Below are positions 26,801 through 32,453 of a stretch of 64,000 bases of DNA, one piece after another; positions within the stretch are counted from its first letter, which is position 1, and each line of letters begins with the position of its first letter. Under the pieces are notes generated by a model. That model had not been told where the DNA came from, did no database searches, and saw nothing but the letters and a program-made list of their open reading frames with translations. A program made the position numbers and the translations under genes. Source of the DNA: Variovorax sp. SG517 (lineage in GTDB: Bacteria > Pseudomonadota > Gammaproteobacteria > Burkholderiales > Burkholderiaceae_C); assembly GCF_013376045.1 (NCBI RefSeq), contig NZ_JABMJG010000006.1, positions 372,001 to 436,000 of the forward strand, written 5' to 3'.

Positions 26801-27743
26801 TCGCGGCGGCGTCGGCGTCCTGTGCGCGGCTGCGCGCGTCGGCCACGTGCGCCTTGCCGGCCTGGCCGGCGTCGTATTGCTCGCCGCGCAACTGCCGCAC
26901 CTCGGGCGAGTCCGCGCGCACGCCGTCGCGCGCCTTGTCGATGTACTCGCCGATGCTCTTCGGGTCGAACACGCCGCCCTTGTCGAGCGCGTCGTGGGCG
27001 TCGGCCGCCACCTTGTCGATCGCGTCGTTCGGGTCCTTGCCTTCGGCGATCGCCTTGAGGCTGGCCTTGCGCATGTCCTGCTCGGCGGCCTGCAGCCAGT
27101 CCGTCATGGCGGTGTCGACGGCGGCCTTCTGTTCCTTGGTGCCGTCGCCGCCGTTCGCCTGCGCCTTGAACACCGGCTTGGCAGCGGTTTGCGCCTTCTC
27201 GAGCAGGTCCTGCGTGCCCGGGCTGGTCGCGGGGGCCTGGCCCTTGGGCTGGTTGGCCGGCGGCTCGAAGATGGCGTTCATCTTCTGCGCCGCGTCGACC
27301 TCGCCCTGCGCGGCGCGCGTGGCTTCCGACGGATTGTTGTCCGCGCGGCGCTGCTGGATGTCGTCGAGCTTGGCATCGGCGAGCGTGGACTGCTTCTGCT
27401 TGAGGTTGCTCGCCGCTTCCTGCTTGAGCGCATCGCGCTCGGCCGCGTCGCTGGCACTGCGCGCCTTGGTGGCTTCCTGCTGGTCGGCCTCGGCCTTGCT
27501 TTTCTCGGCCTTGGCCTCGGCGGCTTCCGCGGCCTTGCGCGCTTCCTCCGCCTTGCGGCGTGCCGCTTCGGCTTGCTTGCGCGCTTCCTCGGCCTGCCGA
27601 CGTGCCTCCTCGGCCGCGCGCTTCGCCGCGGCTTCCGCCTGGCGCCGCAGTTCTTCGGCAGCCCTGGCGGCCGCCAATGCCTCCATCGCTGCCTGTGCGG
27701 CGGATTGCGTTCCCGACCCATCGCTGCTGACTGCTAGAACCAT
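17853..27743 (-). CDS. Giant multidomain protein linked to type III secretion
   Basis: 3296 residues, ATG 27743, no Sec signal peptide; the N-terminus is Ser/Ala/Gln-rich. Visible parts: Ala/Glu/Lys/Arg coiled coil (~20-130) and further helical coiled stretches to ~1100; a segment with strongly hydrophobic helices (~1300-1350); Pro/Ala-rich disorder (~1460-1700); three related alpha/beta modules (~1735-1855, ~2172-2315, ~2422-2532); a caspase-like region with His1956 (VNGHG) and Cys1995 (LMLSC); another hydrophobic region (~2565-2625); four ~50-residue helical repeats (~2688-2880); a helix near 3150; a Pro-Thr-rich linker (~3170-3236); and a 60-residue tail. The middle resembles giant burkholderial proteins annotated with DUF4781, which I cannot confirm. 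It lies 196 bases downstream of sctR on the same strand. Effector, toxin or surface protein are all possible. Confidence 0.85.
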   Translation of the reverse strand: MVLAVSSDGSGTQSAAQAAMEALAAARAAEELRRQAEAAAKRAAEEARRQAEEARKQAEAARRKAEEARKAAEAAEAKAEKSKAEADQQEATKARSASDAAERDALKQEAASNLKQKQSTLADAKLDDIQQRRADNNPSEATRAAQGEVDAAQKMNAIFEPPANQPKGQAPATSPGTQDLLEKAQTAAKPVFKAQANGGDGTKEQKAAVDTAMTDWLQAAEQDMRKASLKAIAEGKDPNDAIDKVAADAHDALDKGGVFDPKSIGEYIDKARDGVRADSPEVRQLRGEQYDAGQAGKAHVADARSRAQDADAAATKAEKYAASFGTGGGGNDTIITAQQNAKAEAERLRAVANRAKSELQSAEKAFGTTDPSDPQNPKTNTLGTVDADYNARVADAEVKELSFKYDQAVAGGDAKEIQKADAALRDAQQGQRYMHALSDDLDAKLGASDAENAKTDAESAWSAASLQRPARVTVTEHDGDKTTTRNIDPDGYDPAFWAKPGSEEGKKVKNIDGKYFYVDGDKKTELDPLTAALYAANEKQDAAKARGDQTTTTLNAVKDDLFGGADGSRAKLDEAGYLDRADKINRGLTDANNAVANARPQDLGRALEQQRAAQADAKALKAMQDLRAAERDQAAGKTVDGGKLDDLRVAAREAQRLADGAKPKLSADDEKKMRETQLPAAKEAYDKKAAEVTTLTAPGSKATGAEQQKALDELDALDLSKRDIETQLGLIDAERAWYAARYQYDRTTFAKPQLTMFMNGDKSTTGDVYPKNYDPTWNIKRGDDGKVSAEGLPRGLSPDDIEVHSDCNGGYNVTIKKDSKVFGWQQSDQGKMVDFSVRAGTYKMNPATAARWKTSEFGDGDLAKARGARADVEKRLAQAAADAPPQPGAQPAPGPDGKPAPTLNFGDDLAPRKKTVDQNLTDAIKARDKAQADYDAGTGDRTALGNDLDDAKTRVTIAQNEQLAVDAAIAWQEANHARQRIEADKRAGRAQLCYATSPQQTADDARDKADAARKDWLSSVNKFHTDTAARDLAAAKSAHEKWKSANPGLAETGSDTWKKLQAAQTQSDTAVRYQAAGARDNAYAQQQEFTIQNLPFNQREDKRALYRLFEKNPQVMAQAIMNDQFVQYGGGPIEMKSRTQLENEIGLALGWNPSRSLDAATPADSERIRQNQRLFGNLGDAQKDLLSKMVDKVVEVGGEHAHVTVLPVVYALDSDDGGIIKTAIFKVESKDKPGETKLVDEQAWTYKNLTDYRANNSLPVEGVKLVTPEDASYSLDQNGNVKLFAGDARTETGWETFRRATHLDMVVAGVGLVAGVALTVGSFGTLAAPGVMLAAGAFTVLAAGYGVATSVEDLNKLSAHGQSINPANSEQARMDWLNLGLSTVSVPVVGASTRATMAALRAGRAAKAATAAEAAGDAVTAQARAADFARYAKTAQAWGKPAAMASKPLGLGSAYATGEGVHSLVKNWDQMSPAEREQQIMMLSVNAAGFASPIFAKGYVRVHNAIKPPSTNTARPAVVNRPAGTVGDEARNTTPTDAAVPGRPAQSASPKPVDAVDAADTAGAARPADATTKPDALTPFREPPRMSVAWPTTPRTVPADVAGPAALPSIVTDVSFNPVMASVRRAGDTADAPGAARAPTGARSPQEKRAAPGSNTAEDAPRANAPFVRSAQRIGLKQNAGTKDLVSVKSTPASPAKGDEGSFAVYKPAQDPELGGPTSYPLPATSRLGPTNWSDSLLTVFAAGGEAEGVRYYVYPRTVDDNGFVFAAHRDGLPAGTDSPSAAQRASAHAQGENSGDFSGVLPAHYATLDEALATVQPEGFVALGDEIAIVHAASIAPDGSVPPSAVMATVKVETTQGGPAKAMQVTAHPGRPALRIAYPEGYAPGRPLIYTSANGQRVDLLNTQSGRSEMGINAFRRRVADLEIFAPGERAVRSDGKPGSEAVPIPEGYFAVNGHGLEGMMNDASGNPLTAEGLARAIVAHENYHGQPVLMLSCLSGDGAVPMAQRLATLLGHDVYAATESVMMNNRDANAPGSLYTRRISLSNEGSSYNGGALKAEPLQSLPIVGIRENGRTVYDDIAVQGTPVYARFRPGLSIEPAGAQPTAPRAASAMPEPPRATRPIAPELPRTAGTGRGDTDTPSVKTAGQPRDPAATGVDAHGAPLPPTTLGNGRSWLQIALRGDRLVAFHQRASEPGSGLRPLQPSPDEAAVTARITEDPAAGSNVRFAVHPMAPGETMYGGTGVRAKRNNTFGTFAEASAAAQQKGGAWVYRIHPDGTMAPLTKRGRATPEEIMGSVHVGANGKPMPIGIPNVRSAAWREGATAPAAPSTAAANHQAGESTGLAMVEPDMDALLEGGSDYTKPRPAYAGPATMRELQASKAPATPEDVEQTHYLASAGSPDGHAARDVPLRTRFMQWARGQAPSFIGAPDYVGGRYVLARDAAGLNQGAPDATFSLLDRSHVYSSFETARAAAAAHANAEGSGLVGVVRLIGPKTEMAQVAATGRFTQAQVDGIVGVRPDGAIHPVSISNRQAAHAPKPGEVFVDPHKTMEQNDQVMTPAQKRKIFLKSVGYMVGTGAAFYGAVRFGGAALGLHMTNPALGVAGASLGGYVGARAVFLRYAYEAFFYRGSIAGLKQGGKIRLQKYLNPKDQDTFALIGNIADPAKREASLFQLKSQLDSWHAARRGIEGRHDYAKALRILSRNPDSTTALDTLYKGAIERSARPVIGKRGWLNRIPPALRNDYAQALKAFNANPRDTQAAALLMTAPEVGRGTQHAGFVRGRLLRNVPGADRARYREAVQTMANKSGDVNAALKTLEGIPLDTVARQTTGARGAFRGIPKADRQTIAMATETLRANPSDERSRAVLDQSPGKLTSPNSPVGRALFGARVLSFGLSHSAGTRLYLNPFFDAPSHQWTWDITTLDGVRQWISNEGSLHYAVGNATGLGASVANRYASIAQARGGHVMSERGSTEAPAPKAGETPPPKATTAPLDKDGNPLPVYKATNGYSWFRRALIGLGNPKAVTHDGVAPDGGPMVKRTFTQRLAQFSSWGDSSGTIGLTISDSIQAYMYIRAGQWDLATPQLMKVASDIGIFRGTQKDYIDEYRSNRQMGPMVYHSRLTNYFNAPLGEARTNPTETSHGWIRRGAAPLVLLGVAVAARVAAEEWSMHEKNKKPQQPAPTPTPTPTPSQTTTPVPTPSPTLTFTPTPIPKSTTTPNPTPNPKPTLTPTPTPTPTHPQRGGVRFIVDTMQPTAVELQAMLDAGTAQDPLQPVNPALSGFLNVDPGHSQRTKAAEVLLA

Positions 27744-27939
27744 AAGACCCCGGATGAAGTTGCAGATTGAAAGAAGGGCGCGCGGAACTGCCCGGCCGGC
27801 TCCGATGCCGCGCGAACTCTAAGTGGCATACCCGCGCGCGGGCAACAACGAGTTCTCGTAGACGGGCGCGCGCCAATGCGTGGATTCGAGGGGCTGCGCG
27901 ATGCGCGCGGCAGCCGAAGAGTCATGCGCCGTCGCGAGC

Positions 27940-28599
27940 TCATCGATACGACAGCACGAGCCCGTGCACCAGTCGCGTCCAGCCGTCGAGCATCACGAAC
28001 AGGAGCAGCTTGAAGGGCAGGGAGATGGTGGTGGGCGAGATCATCGACATGCCCAGTGCCAGCAGCACCGTGGCGACGATCAGGTCGACCACCACGAACA
28101 CCAGGTAGATGATGAAGCCGATCTGGAACGCTCGCGTGAGCTCGCTGAGCGTGAAGCTCGGCACCAGCACCATGAAGTCGTCGTCCTTCAGTTGCTCGGC
28201 GCGTGCCTTCGGCCAGATGTTGGCGGCCGACTTCAGGAAGAACTGCCGCTCGCGCTCGTGCGTGTGCTTCTGCAGGAACTCCTTGACCGGTGCCTTGGCC
28301 GCGTCGATGACGGCCATGATGTCGCCGAGTCCTTCGCCTTTGGCGCCGAAGCTGCGGCTGCGCAGCGTGTCGCCGATGTCCATGCCCACCGGCGCCATGA
28401 TGTAGACCGACAGGATGATCGCGATGCCGTTGAGCACCATGTTGGGTGGCGTCTGCTGCAGGCCCAGCGCGGTGCGCAGGAGGCCGAACACGATGACCAG
28501 CTTGGTGTAGCTCGTCACCATCAGCGCCACGAACGGCGCGATGCCGAAGGCGACGATGAGCGCGACCAGCGTGAGGGGTTCGGGAAGTCCGCCTTGCAT
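27940..28599 (-). CDS. sctR: Type III export apparatus protein SctR (HrcR/YscR)
   Basis: 219 residues from ATG 28599 (MQGGLPEPLTLVALI), a length typical of SctR. FliP-family hallmarks are VTSYTKLVIVFGLLR, GLQQTPPNMVLNGIAIILS and the C-terminal helices around LGMSMISPTTISLPFKL. It forms the helical SctR5S4T1 export gate in the inner membrane. It follows sctQ after 28 bases on the minus strand, with the giant gene next. sctS and sctT are on the opposite arm, an unusual split of the gate genes. Confidence 0.96.
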   Translation of the reverse strand: MQGGLPEPLTLVALIVAFGIAPFVALMVTSYTKLVIVFGLLRTALGLQQTPPNMVLNGIAIILSVYIMAPVGMDIGDTLRSRSFGAKGEGLGDIMAVIDAAKAPVKEFLQKHTHERERQFFLKSAANIWPKARAEQLKDDDFMVLVPSFTLSELTRAFQIGFIIYLVFVVVDLIVATVLLALGMSMISPTTISLPFKLLLFVMLDGWTRLVHGLVLSYR

Positions 28600-28627
28600 G
28601 GGTATGGACCGCTTGAGGGGCGGCCTC

Positions 28628-28921
28628 TCAGACTTCGCCCGGCGCGAATTCCGACACGCGCACGCCCAGTCGGTCGCCCACCGCGACCAGATAGCCCTTG
28701 CCCAGCACGTTGCCGTGCGCAAGGATGCGCACCGGGCTGCGATTGAGCGGCTGGCCCAGGTCGAAGACGTGGCCTGCGCGGATGCTCCGGAGTTCGCCCA
28801 GCGACACGGAGAGGTCGCCGACCTCGAAGCGCAGCGTGACCTCCAGCGCGTCGAGCCGGTCGATCGGCAGGTTGGCGTTGTCCGCGACGTCGGTCGCGAG
28901 GGCGGGTGTGTCTGGCTTCAT
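28628..28921 (-). CDS. Possible internally started SctQ-C fragment
   Basis: Met275 of SctQ (ATG 28921) could start a 97-residue protein consisting of just the last SpoA domain. A purine run, GAGAGACAG, lies about 5-13 bases upstream. Internal translation producing SctQ-C is known for YscQ and SpaO, where the short form joins the full-length protein in the sorting platform. Here it is predicted only from position and the weak ribosome site. Confidence 0.4.
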   Translation of the reverse strand: MKPDTPALATDVADNANLPIDRLDALEVTLRFEVGDLSVSLGELRSIRAGHVFDLGQPLNRSPVRILAHGNVLGKGYLVAVGDRLGVRVSEFAPGEV

Positions 28922-29743
28922 GGCACTGTCTCTCGATTGCTGAACGGTGATGCGCGAGCCTTCGGCAAAGGCGGAAAGATGCCGCCCCGCGGGGCCTCCG
29001 AGTTCCGCCGTGACCACGATGGCGGCTCCAGAAGAACTCCATTGCTCGATGCCGACGATGTCGCCGGGCCGGATGCTGCCCACCTCGCCCAGGCGGATCG
29101 GCGTGCTGCCGAGGCGAAAGCTCACGGGCAGGCGCAGCGCGTCGAAGGCATTGGCGGCGTGGGCGTTGTGGCGCGGGCCGGAGCCCGCGGGCACCAGCGC
29201 GTCGAGCGTGGATGAATCCTCGAACTGCACGAAGCCGTGCAGCACGGCGCTGCCTTCCAGCGGCATGGCGACGAAGAAGGCCGCGCGTTCCGGATCGCAG
29301 TGAAGCGGCACCGCCTGCGGGCTGCGCTCGCGGGCCTCGCGCGCTTCCGCTTCGGAAGGCTGCCATTCGAAATGAAGCCGCAGCGCCTTCTCGAGCGCAT
29401 CGACCAGTGGATGCAGCGCATCGGCAAGCAGGATGTAGCGAAGGTCGCGCGGCAGCAGGTCGATGCGGCGTTCGCCCAGCAACGCCTGGAGGCTGGGCGC
29501 ATCCATCGAGAGATGACCGATGTGCGCGCCGAGCCTGAAGCGGAAGCTCTCGCGCGCGGTGCGGCCGGAGGCCGGGTCGTGGTGCCAGCGGATGCGGTAG
29601 CGCGCGCCGCGCGCGGCCGCCATGTCGGGCAGCGGCGCGGCGCCGTAGAGGCGATTGAGCGCGCGCACATTGGCTGCATCGGCACGCGGCAATGCGCGGG
29701 CTTCGCCGAGCTCAGTCACTGCGTCGGCGCCTGCGTCAGGCAT
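28628..29743 (-). CDS. sctQ: Type III cytoplasmic ring protein SctQ (HrcQ/YscQ)
   Basis: 371 residues. The N-terminal half is the variable SctQ core. Two SpoA domains follow: ~195-260 (LRLPVSFRLGSTPIRLGEVG) and ~295-365 (LEVTLRFEVGDLSVSLGELR ... ILAHGNVLGKGYLVAVGDR). SctQ with SctK and SctL builds the sorting platform under the export gate. It is the first gene of the minus-strand arm and diverges from sctV. An in-frame internal ATG precedes the second SpoA domain (separate entry). Confidence 0.93.
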   Translation of the reverse strand: MPDAGADAVTELGEARALPRADAANVRALNRLYGAAPLPDMAAARGARYRIRWHHDPASGRTARESFRFRLGAHIGHLSMDAPSLQALLGERRIDLLPRDLRYILLADALHPLVDALEKALRLHFEWQPSEAEAREARERSPQAVPLHCDPERAAFFVAMPLEGSAVLHGFVQFEDSSTLDALVPAGSGPRHNAHAANAFDALRLPVSFRLGSTPIRLGEVGSIRPGDIVGIEQWSSSGAAIVVTAELGGPAGRHLSAFAEGSRITVQQSRDSAMKPDTPALATDVADNANLPIDRLDALEVTLRFEVGDLSVSLGELRSIRAGHVFDLGQPLNRSPVRILAHGNVLGKGYLVAVGDRLGVRVSEFAPGEV

Positions 29744-30055
29744 GCGTGCTTTCGGTCGGTATGCGGATGCTGGCGGCTGTGCTTCTTGTCACCTTCTTCA
29801 TGCCTCGGAGCAACGCGAGACGGCTCGCATCGGGACCGGCAGCTTAGCCAGACGCATTGCGCGAAGGTAGTCCGCAAACACGTAGTGCCGTGCGCGCCAC
29901 ACGCGGCGAGCGTTTACGAAAACTCGTGGTTGCCGTGAATGGATGGCGGCGCATAGAGTCCGTCGCGACGCGAATCCCCGCGATCGACAACGAAGCGATG
30001 CAATGCAATCGGCATCGCACGGCACTTCGGAACACCCGCAAGAAGAAAAGACACC
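29744..30055. promoter_or_regulatory. Divergent sctQ/sctV promoter region with hrpII-like box
   Basis: 312 bases with no gene between the two arms of the type III locus. At 29971-29994 the plus strand reads CGAA, 16 bases, CGAA; on the minus strand this is TTCG-N16-TTCG, the exact spacing of the Ralstonia hrpII box (related to the Xanthomonas PIP box), which is recognised by AraC-type HrpB/HrpX. It points toward sctQ, 228 bases before its start. The -10 hexamer expected ~30 bases downstream is poor (near CATTCA). GC content drops near 29900-29950. Confidence 0.5.
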
Positions 30056-32128
30056 ATGGCGAGTTCTCCGCGACCCTTCCCTGCCTACAGCGGCGGCGTG
30101 CGCGACCTGCTGGGCAATGCGGGCCGCTACAACGACCTGCTGCTCGCGGGACTGCTGGTGGTGATCGTCGCGCTGTTCGTGTTGCCGCTGCCCACGCCGT
30201 TGCTCGACCTGCTGATCGCGAGCAACCTCGCCATCAGCCTGGTGCTGCTGATCGTGGCGATGTACGTGCCTTCGGCGCTTTCGCTTTCGACCTTTCCGTC
30301 GCTGCTGCTGTTCACCACGCTGTTCCGCCTCGCGCTGAACATCGCGTCGACCAAGCTGATCCTGCTGCATGCGCACGCGGGCCACATCATCGACACCTTC
30401 GGCAAGCTGATCGTCGGCAACAACGTGGTGGTCGGCGGCGTGGTGTTCCTGATCATCGCGATCGTGCAGTTCATCGTGATCGCGAAAGGCTCCGAGCGGG
30501 TGGCCGAGGTGGCCGCGCGGTTCGCGCTCGATGCGATGCCGGGCAAGCAGATGAGCATCGACGCCGACGTGCGCGCCGGCGTGCTGTCGTCCGCGCAGGC
30601 GCAGAAGCGCCGCCAGATGCTGGAGCAGGAGTGTCAGCTCCACGGAGCCATGGACGGCGCGATGAAGTTCGTCAAGGGCGACGCGATCGCGAGCATCGTG
30701 ATCGCGCTGGTCAACATCCTCGCTGGCATCGCGATCGGCACGATGATGCACGAGATGAGCCTGGGCGGCGCGCTGCAGCGCTACGCGATCCTCACGGTGG
30801 GCGACGGCATGGTCTCGCAGATCCCGTCGCTGCTGGTGTCGATCGCGGCCGGCATCGTCATCACGCGCGTGAGCACCGGCGAGCGCCGCGACACGCAGCT
30901 CGCGAACCAGATCGGGCAGCAGCTGATGGCGCACCCGCGCGCGCTGATCATCGCGGGCCTCGCGGTCGCGAGCTTCCTGGTCGTGCCGGGTTTTCCGAAG
31001 TGGGTGTTCGGCCTGCTGGCAGCGGTGCTGCTGGGTCTGGGTTTCGCCGTGCGCATGCGGCGCCAGAAGAACCAGACGCCGGGCTGGATCTCGCACCGCG
31101 AGGGCGCCGACCAGGAGGACACCGACGGCGACCACGCGATCGCAGCGCCGCTGGCGGTGCGGCTGTCGAGCGGCCTGCGCGGCGGCATCGACCGTCATGC
31201 GCTCGACCTGCAACTGGCCCGGGTCAAGACTTCGGTCGAGTCCGATCTCGGTCCCGTGTTCCCGCGTTTGCAGCTCGCGTACGCGGACGGCCTTGCCGAG
31301 CACGGCTACCAGGTTCTGGTGCACGACGTCGCCGTGACCGAGGGCACGCTCCGGCCCGGGTGGCTGATGCTCGATCCGGCAGAAGCGGCCGCACCGCCGG
31401 CCGGTGCCGAGGTGGCCGAGCCTTTCGGTCCCTTCGCGCGGGTGGTCTGGGTGCCGGGCGAGGCTGCAGGCTTCAAGGCCTGGGACAACGAGGAGGTGGT
31501 GGGCCTGCATCTGGACCATGCGGTGCGCGGCAACGTTCGCGAGCTCATCGGCCTGCAGGAGGTGCAGCGCCTGCTGCATTCGGTGCAGCGCGATGCGCCC
31601 GAGCTCGCGGCCGAGGTGTCGCGCGTGGCCTCGAGCCAGCGCATCGCCGAGGTGCTGCGCCGGCTGCTGCAGGAAGGCATCCCGATCCGCAACCTGCATG
31701 CGATCTTCGAATGCCTCGCGACCTGGGCGCCGAAGGAGCAGGACGCCATCGCGCTGACCGAGCTGGTGCGCATCGACCTGGGGCGCTACATCACCAGCCG
31801 CTACGTGGGGCCTAACCGGCAGCTCGAGGCCATCCTTTTCGAGTCGAGCCTGCTGGAGCGCGTCCAGAACGCGATCGAGCGCTCGCCCCGCGGCAACCTG
31901 CTGCTGCTGAGCCCGGCGGTCACGCAGGACATCCGCGAGCAGGTGCGCCGCATCCTCGGGTCGGCCGCGACGCGCGTGGTGGCCATCGCCTCATCGGACG
32001 TGCGCCGCTACATCAAGACGCTGATCGAGCCGGTGGCCCCGCTGCTGCCGGTGCTGTCCTACCAGGAAGTCGACGAAGACGTGGCCCTGCAGCCGGTGGG
32101 CTGGGTCACCAATCCGCAAGCCCACTGA
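30056..32128 (+). CDS. sctV: Type III export gate protein SctV (HrcV/LcrD/YscV)
   Basis: 690 residues, a normal length. About seven to eight N-terminal membrane helices precede the FHIPEP-family signature (FRLALNIASTKLILLHAHAG, then IIDTFGKLIVGNN). A large cytoplasmic C-terminal domain forms the nonameric ring that receives substrates. It heads the plus-strand arm; its stop overlaps the first possible sctS start by one base. The ATG at 30056 is preceded by a purine-rich AAGAAAAG. Confidence 0.97.
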   Translation: MASSPRPFPAYSGGVRDLLGNAGRYNDLLLAGLLVVIVALFVLPLPTPLLDLLIASNLAISLVLLIVAMYVPSALSLSTFPSLLLFTTLFRLALNIASTKLILLHAHAGHIIDTFGKLIVGNNVVVGGVVFLIIAIVQFIVIAKGSERVAEVAARFALDAMPGKQMSIDADVRAGVLSSAQAQKRRQMLEQECQLHGAMDGAMKFVKGDAIASIVIALVNILAGIAIGTMMHEMSLGGALQRYAILTVGDGMVSQIPSLLVSIAAGIVITRVSTGERRDTQLANQIGQQLMAHPRALIIAGLAVASFLVVPGFPKWVFGLLAAVLLGLGFAVRMRRQKNQTPGWISHREGADQEDTDGDHAIAAPLAVRLSSGLRGGIDRHALDLQLARVKTSVESDLGPVFPRLQLAYADGLAEHGYQVLVHDVAVTEGTLRPGWLMLDPAEAAAPPAGAEVAEPFGPFARVVWVPGEAAGFKAWDNEEVVGLHLDHAVRGNVRELIGLQEVQRLLHSVQRDAPELAAEVSRVASSQRIAEVLRRLLQEGIPIRNLHAIFECLATWAPKEQDAIALTELVRIDLGRYITSRYVGPNRQLEAILFESSLLERVQNAIERSPRGNLLLLSPAVTQDIREQVRRILGSAATRVVAIASSDVRRYIKTLIEPVAPLLPVLSYQEVDEDVALQPVGWVTNPQAH

Positions 32129-32439
32129 TGAACTTTTCACAGCCTTCGAAGGCGCACCGCAAGAACAACGCAATGACTCCGCAGAACATCCTGGACATCA
32201 CGCGCGAGGGCCTGCTCCTCGTGCTGTGGATCTCGCTGCCGGTGGTGGCTGTGGCGACGCTCACGGCCCTCGTGGTGGCGGTGCTGCAGGCCGTGACGCA
32301 GGTGCAGGACCAGAGCATCGGCCAGTCCATCCGGATGATCGCGGTGATGGTCGCGATCATCGCCACCGCGGGCTGGATGGGGCGCGACGTGATGCGCTTC
32401 GCCGAGCGCGCGATCCAGGCATTGAGTTCGCTGCCGTGA
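32128..32439 (+). CDS. sctS: Type III export apparatus protein SctS (HrcS/YscS)
   Basis: 103 residues if started at 32128, which overlaps the sctV stop. The internal ATG at 32173 (MTPQNILDITREGLLLVLW) gives 88 residues, the usual family size, and may be the true start. Two helices with the FliQ-family pattern (LPVVAVATLTALVVAVLQA, then TQVQDQSIG) are present. Four copies sit in the SctR5S4T1 gate. Confidence 0.95.
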   Translation: MNFSQPSKAHRKNNAMTPQNILDITREGLLLVLWISLPVVAVATLTALVVAVLQAVTQVQDQSIGQSIRMIAVMVAIIATAGWMGRDVMRFAERAIQALSSLP

Positions 32440-32453
32440 GGAACTTCTTCGAC

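Noticed and set aside
17853..27743. Giant protein as a XopAD/SKWP-type effector
   Set aside because: Its ~50-residue repeats do not show the SKWP pattern and occur in only about four copies; most of the protein is of other types.
29744..30055. Small genes in the sctQ/sctV gap
   Set aside because: Short frames here lack ribosome sites and sensible composition, and the region fits a promoter.
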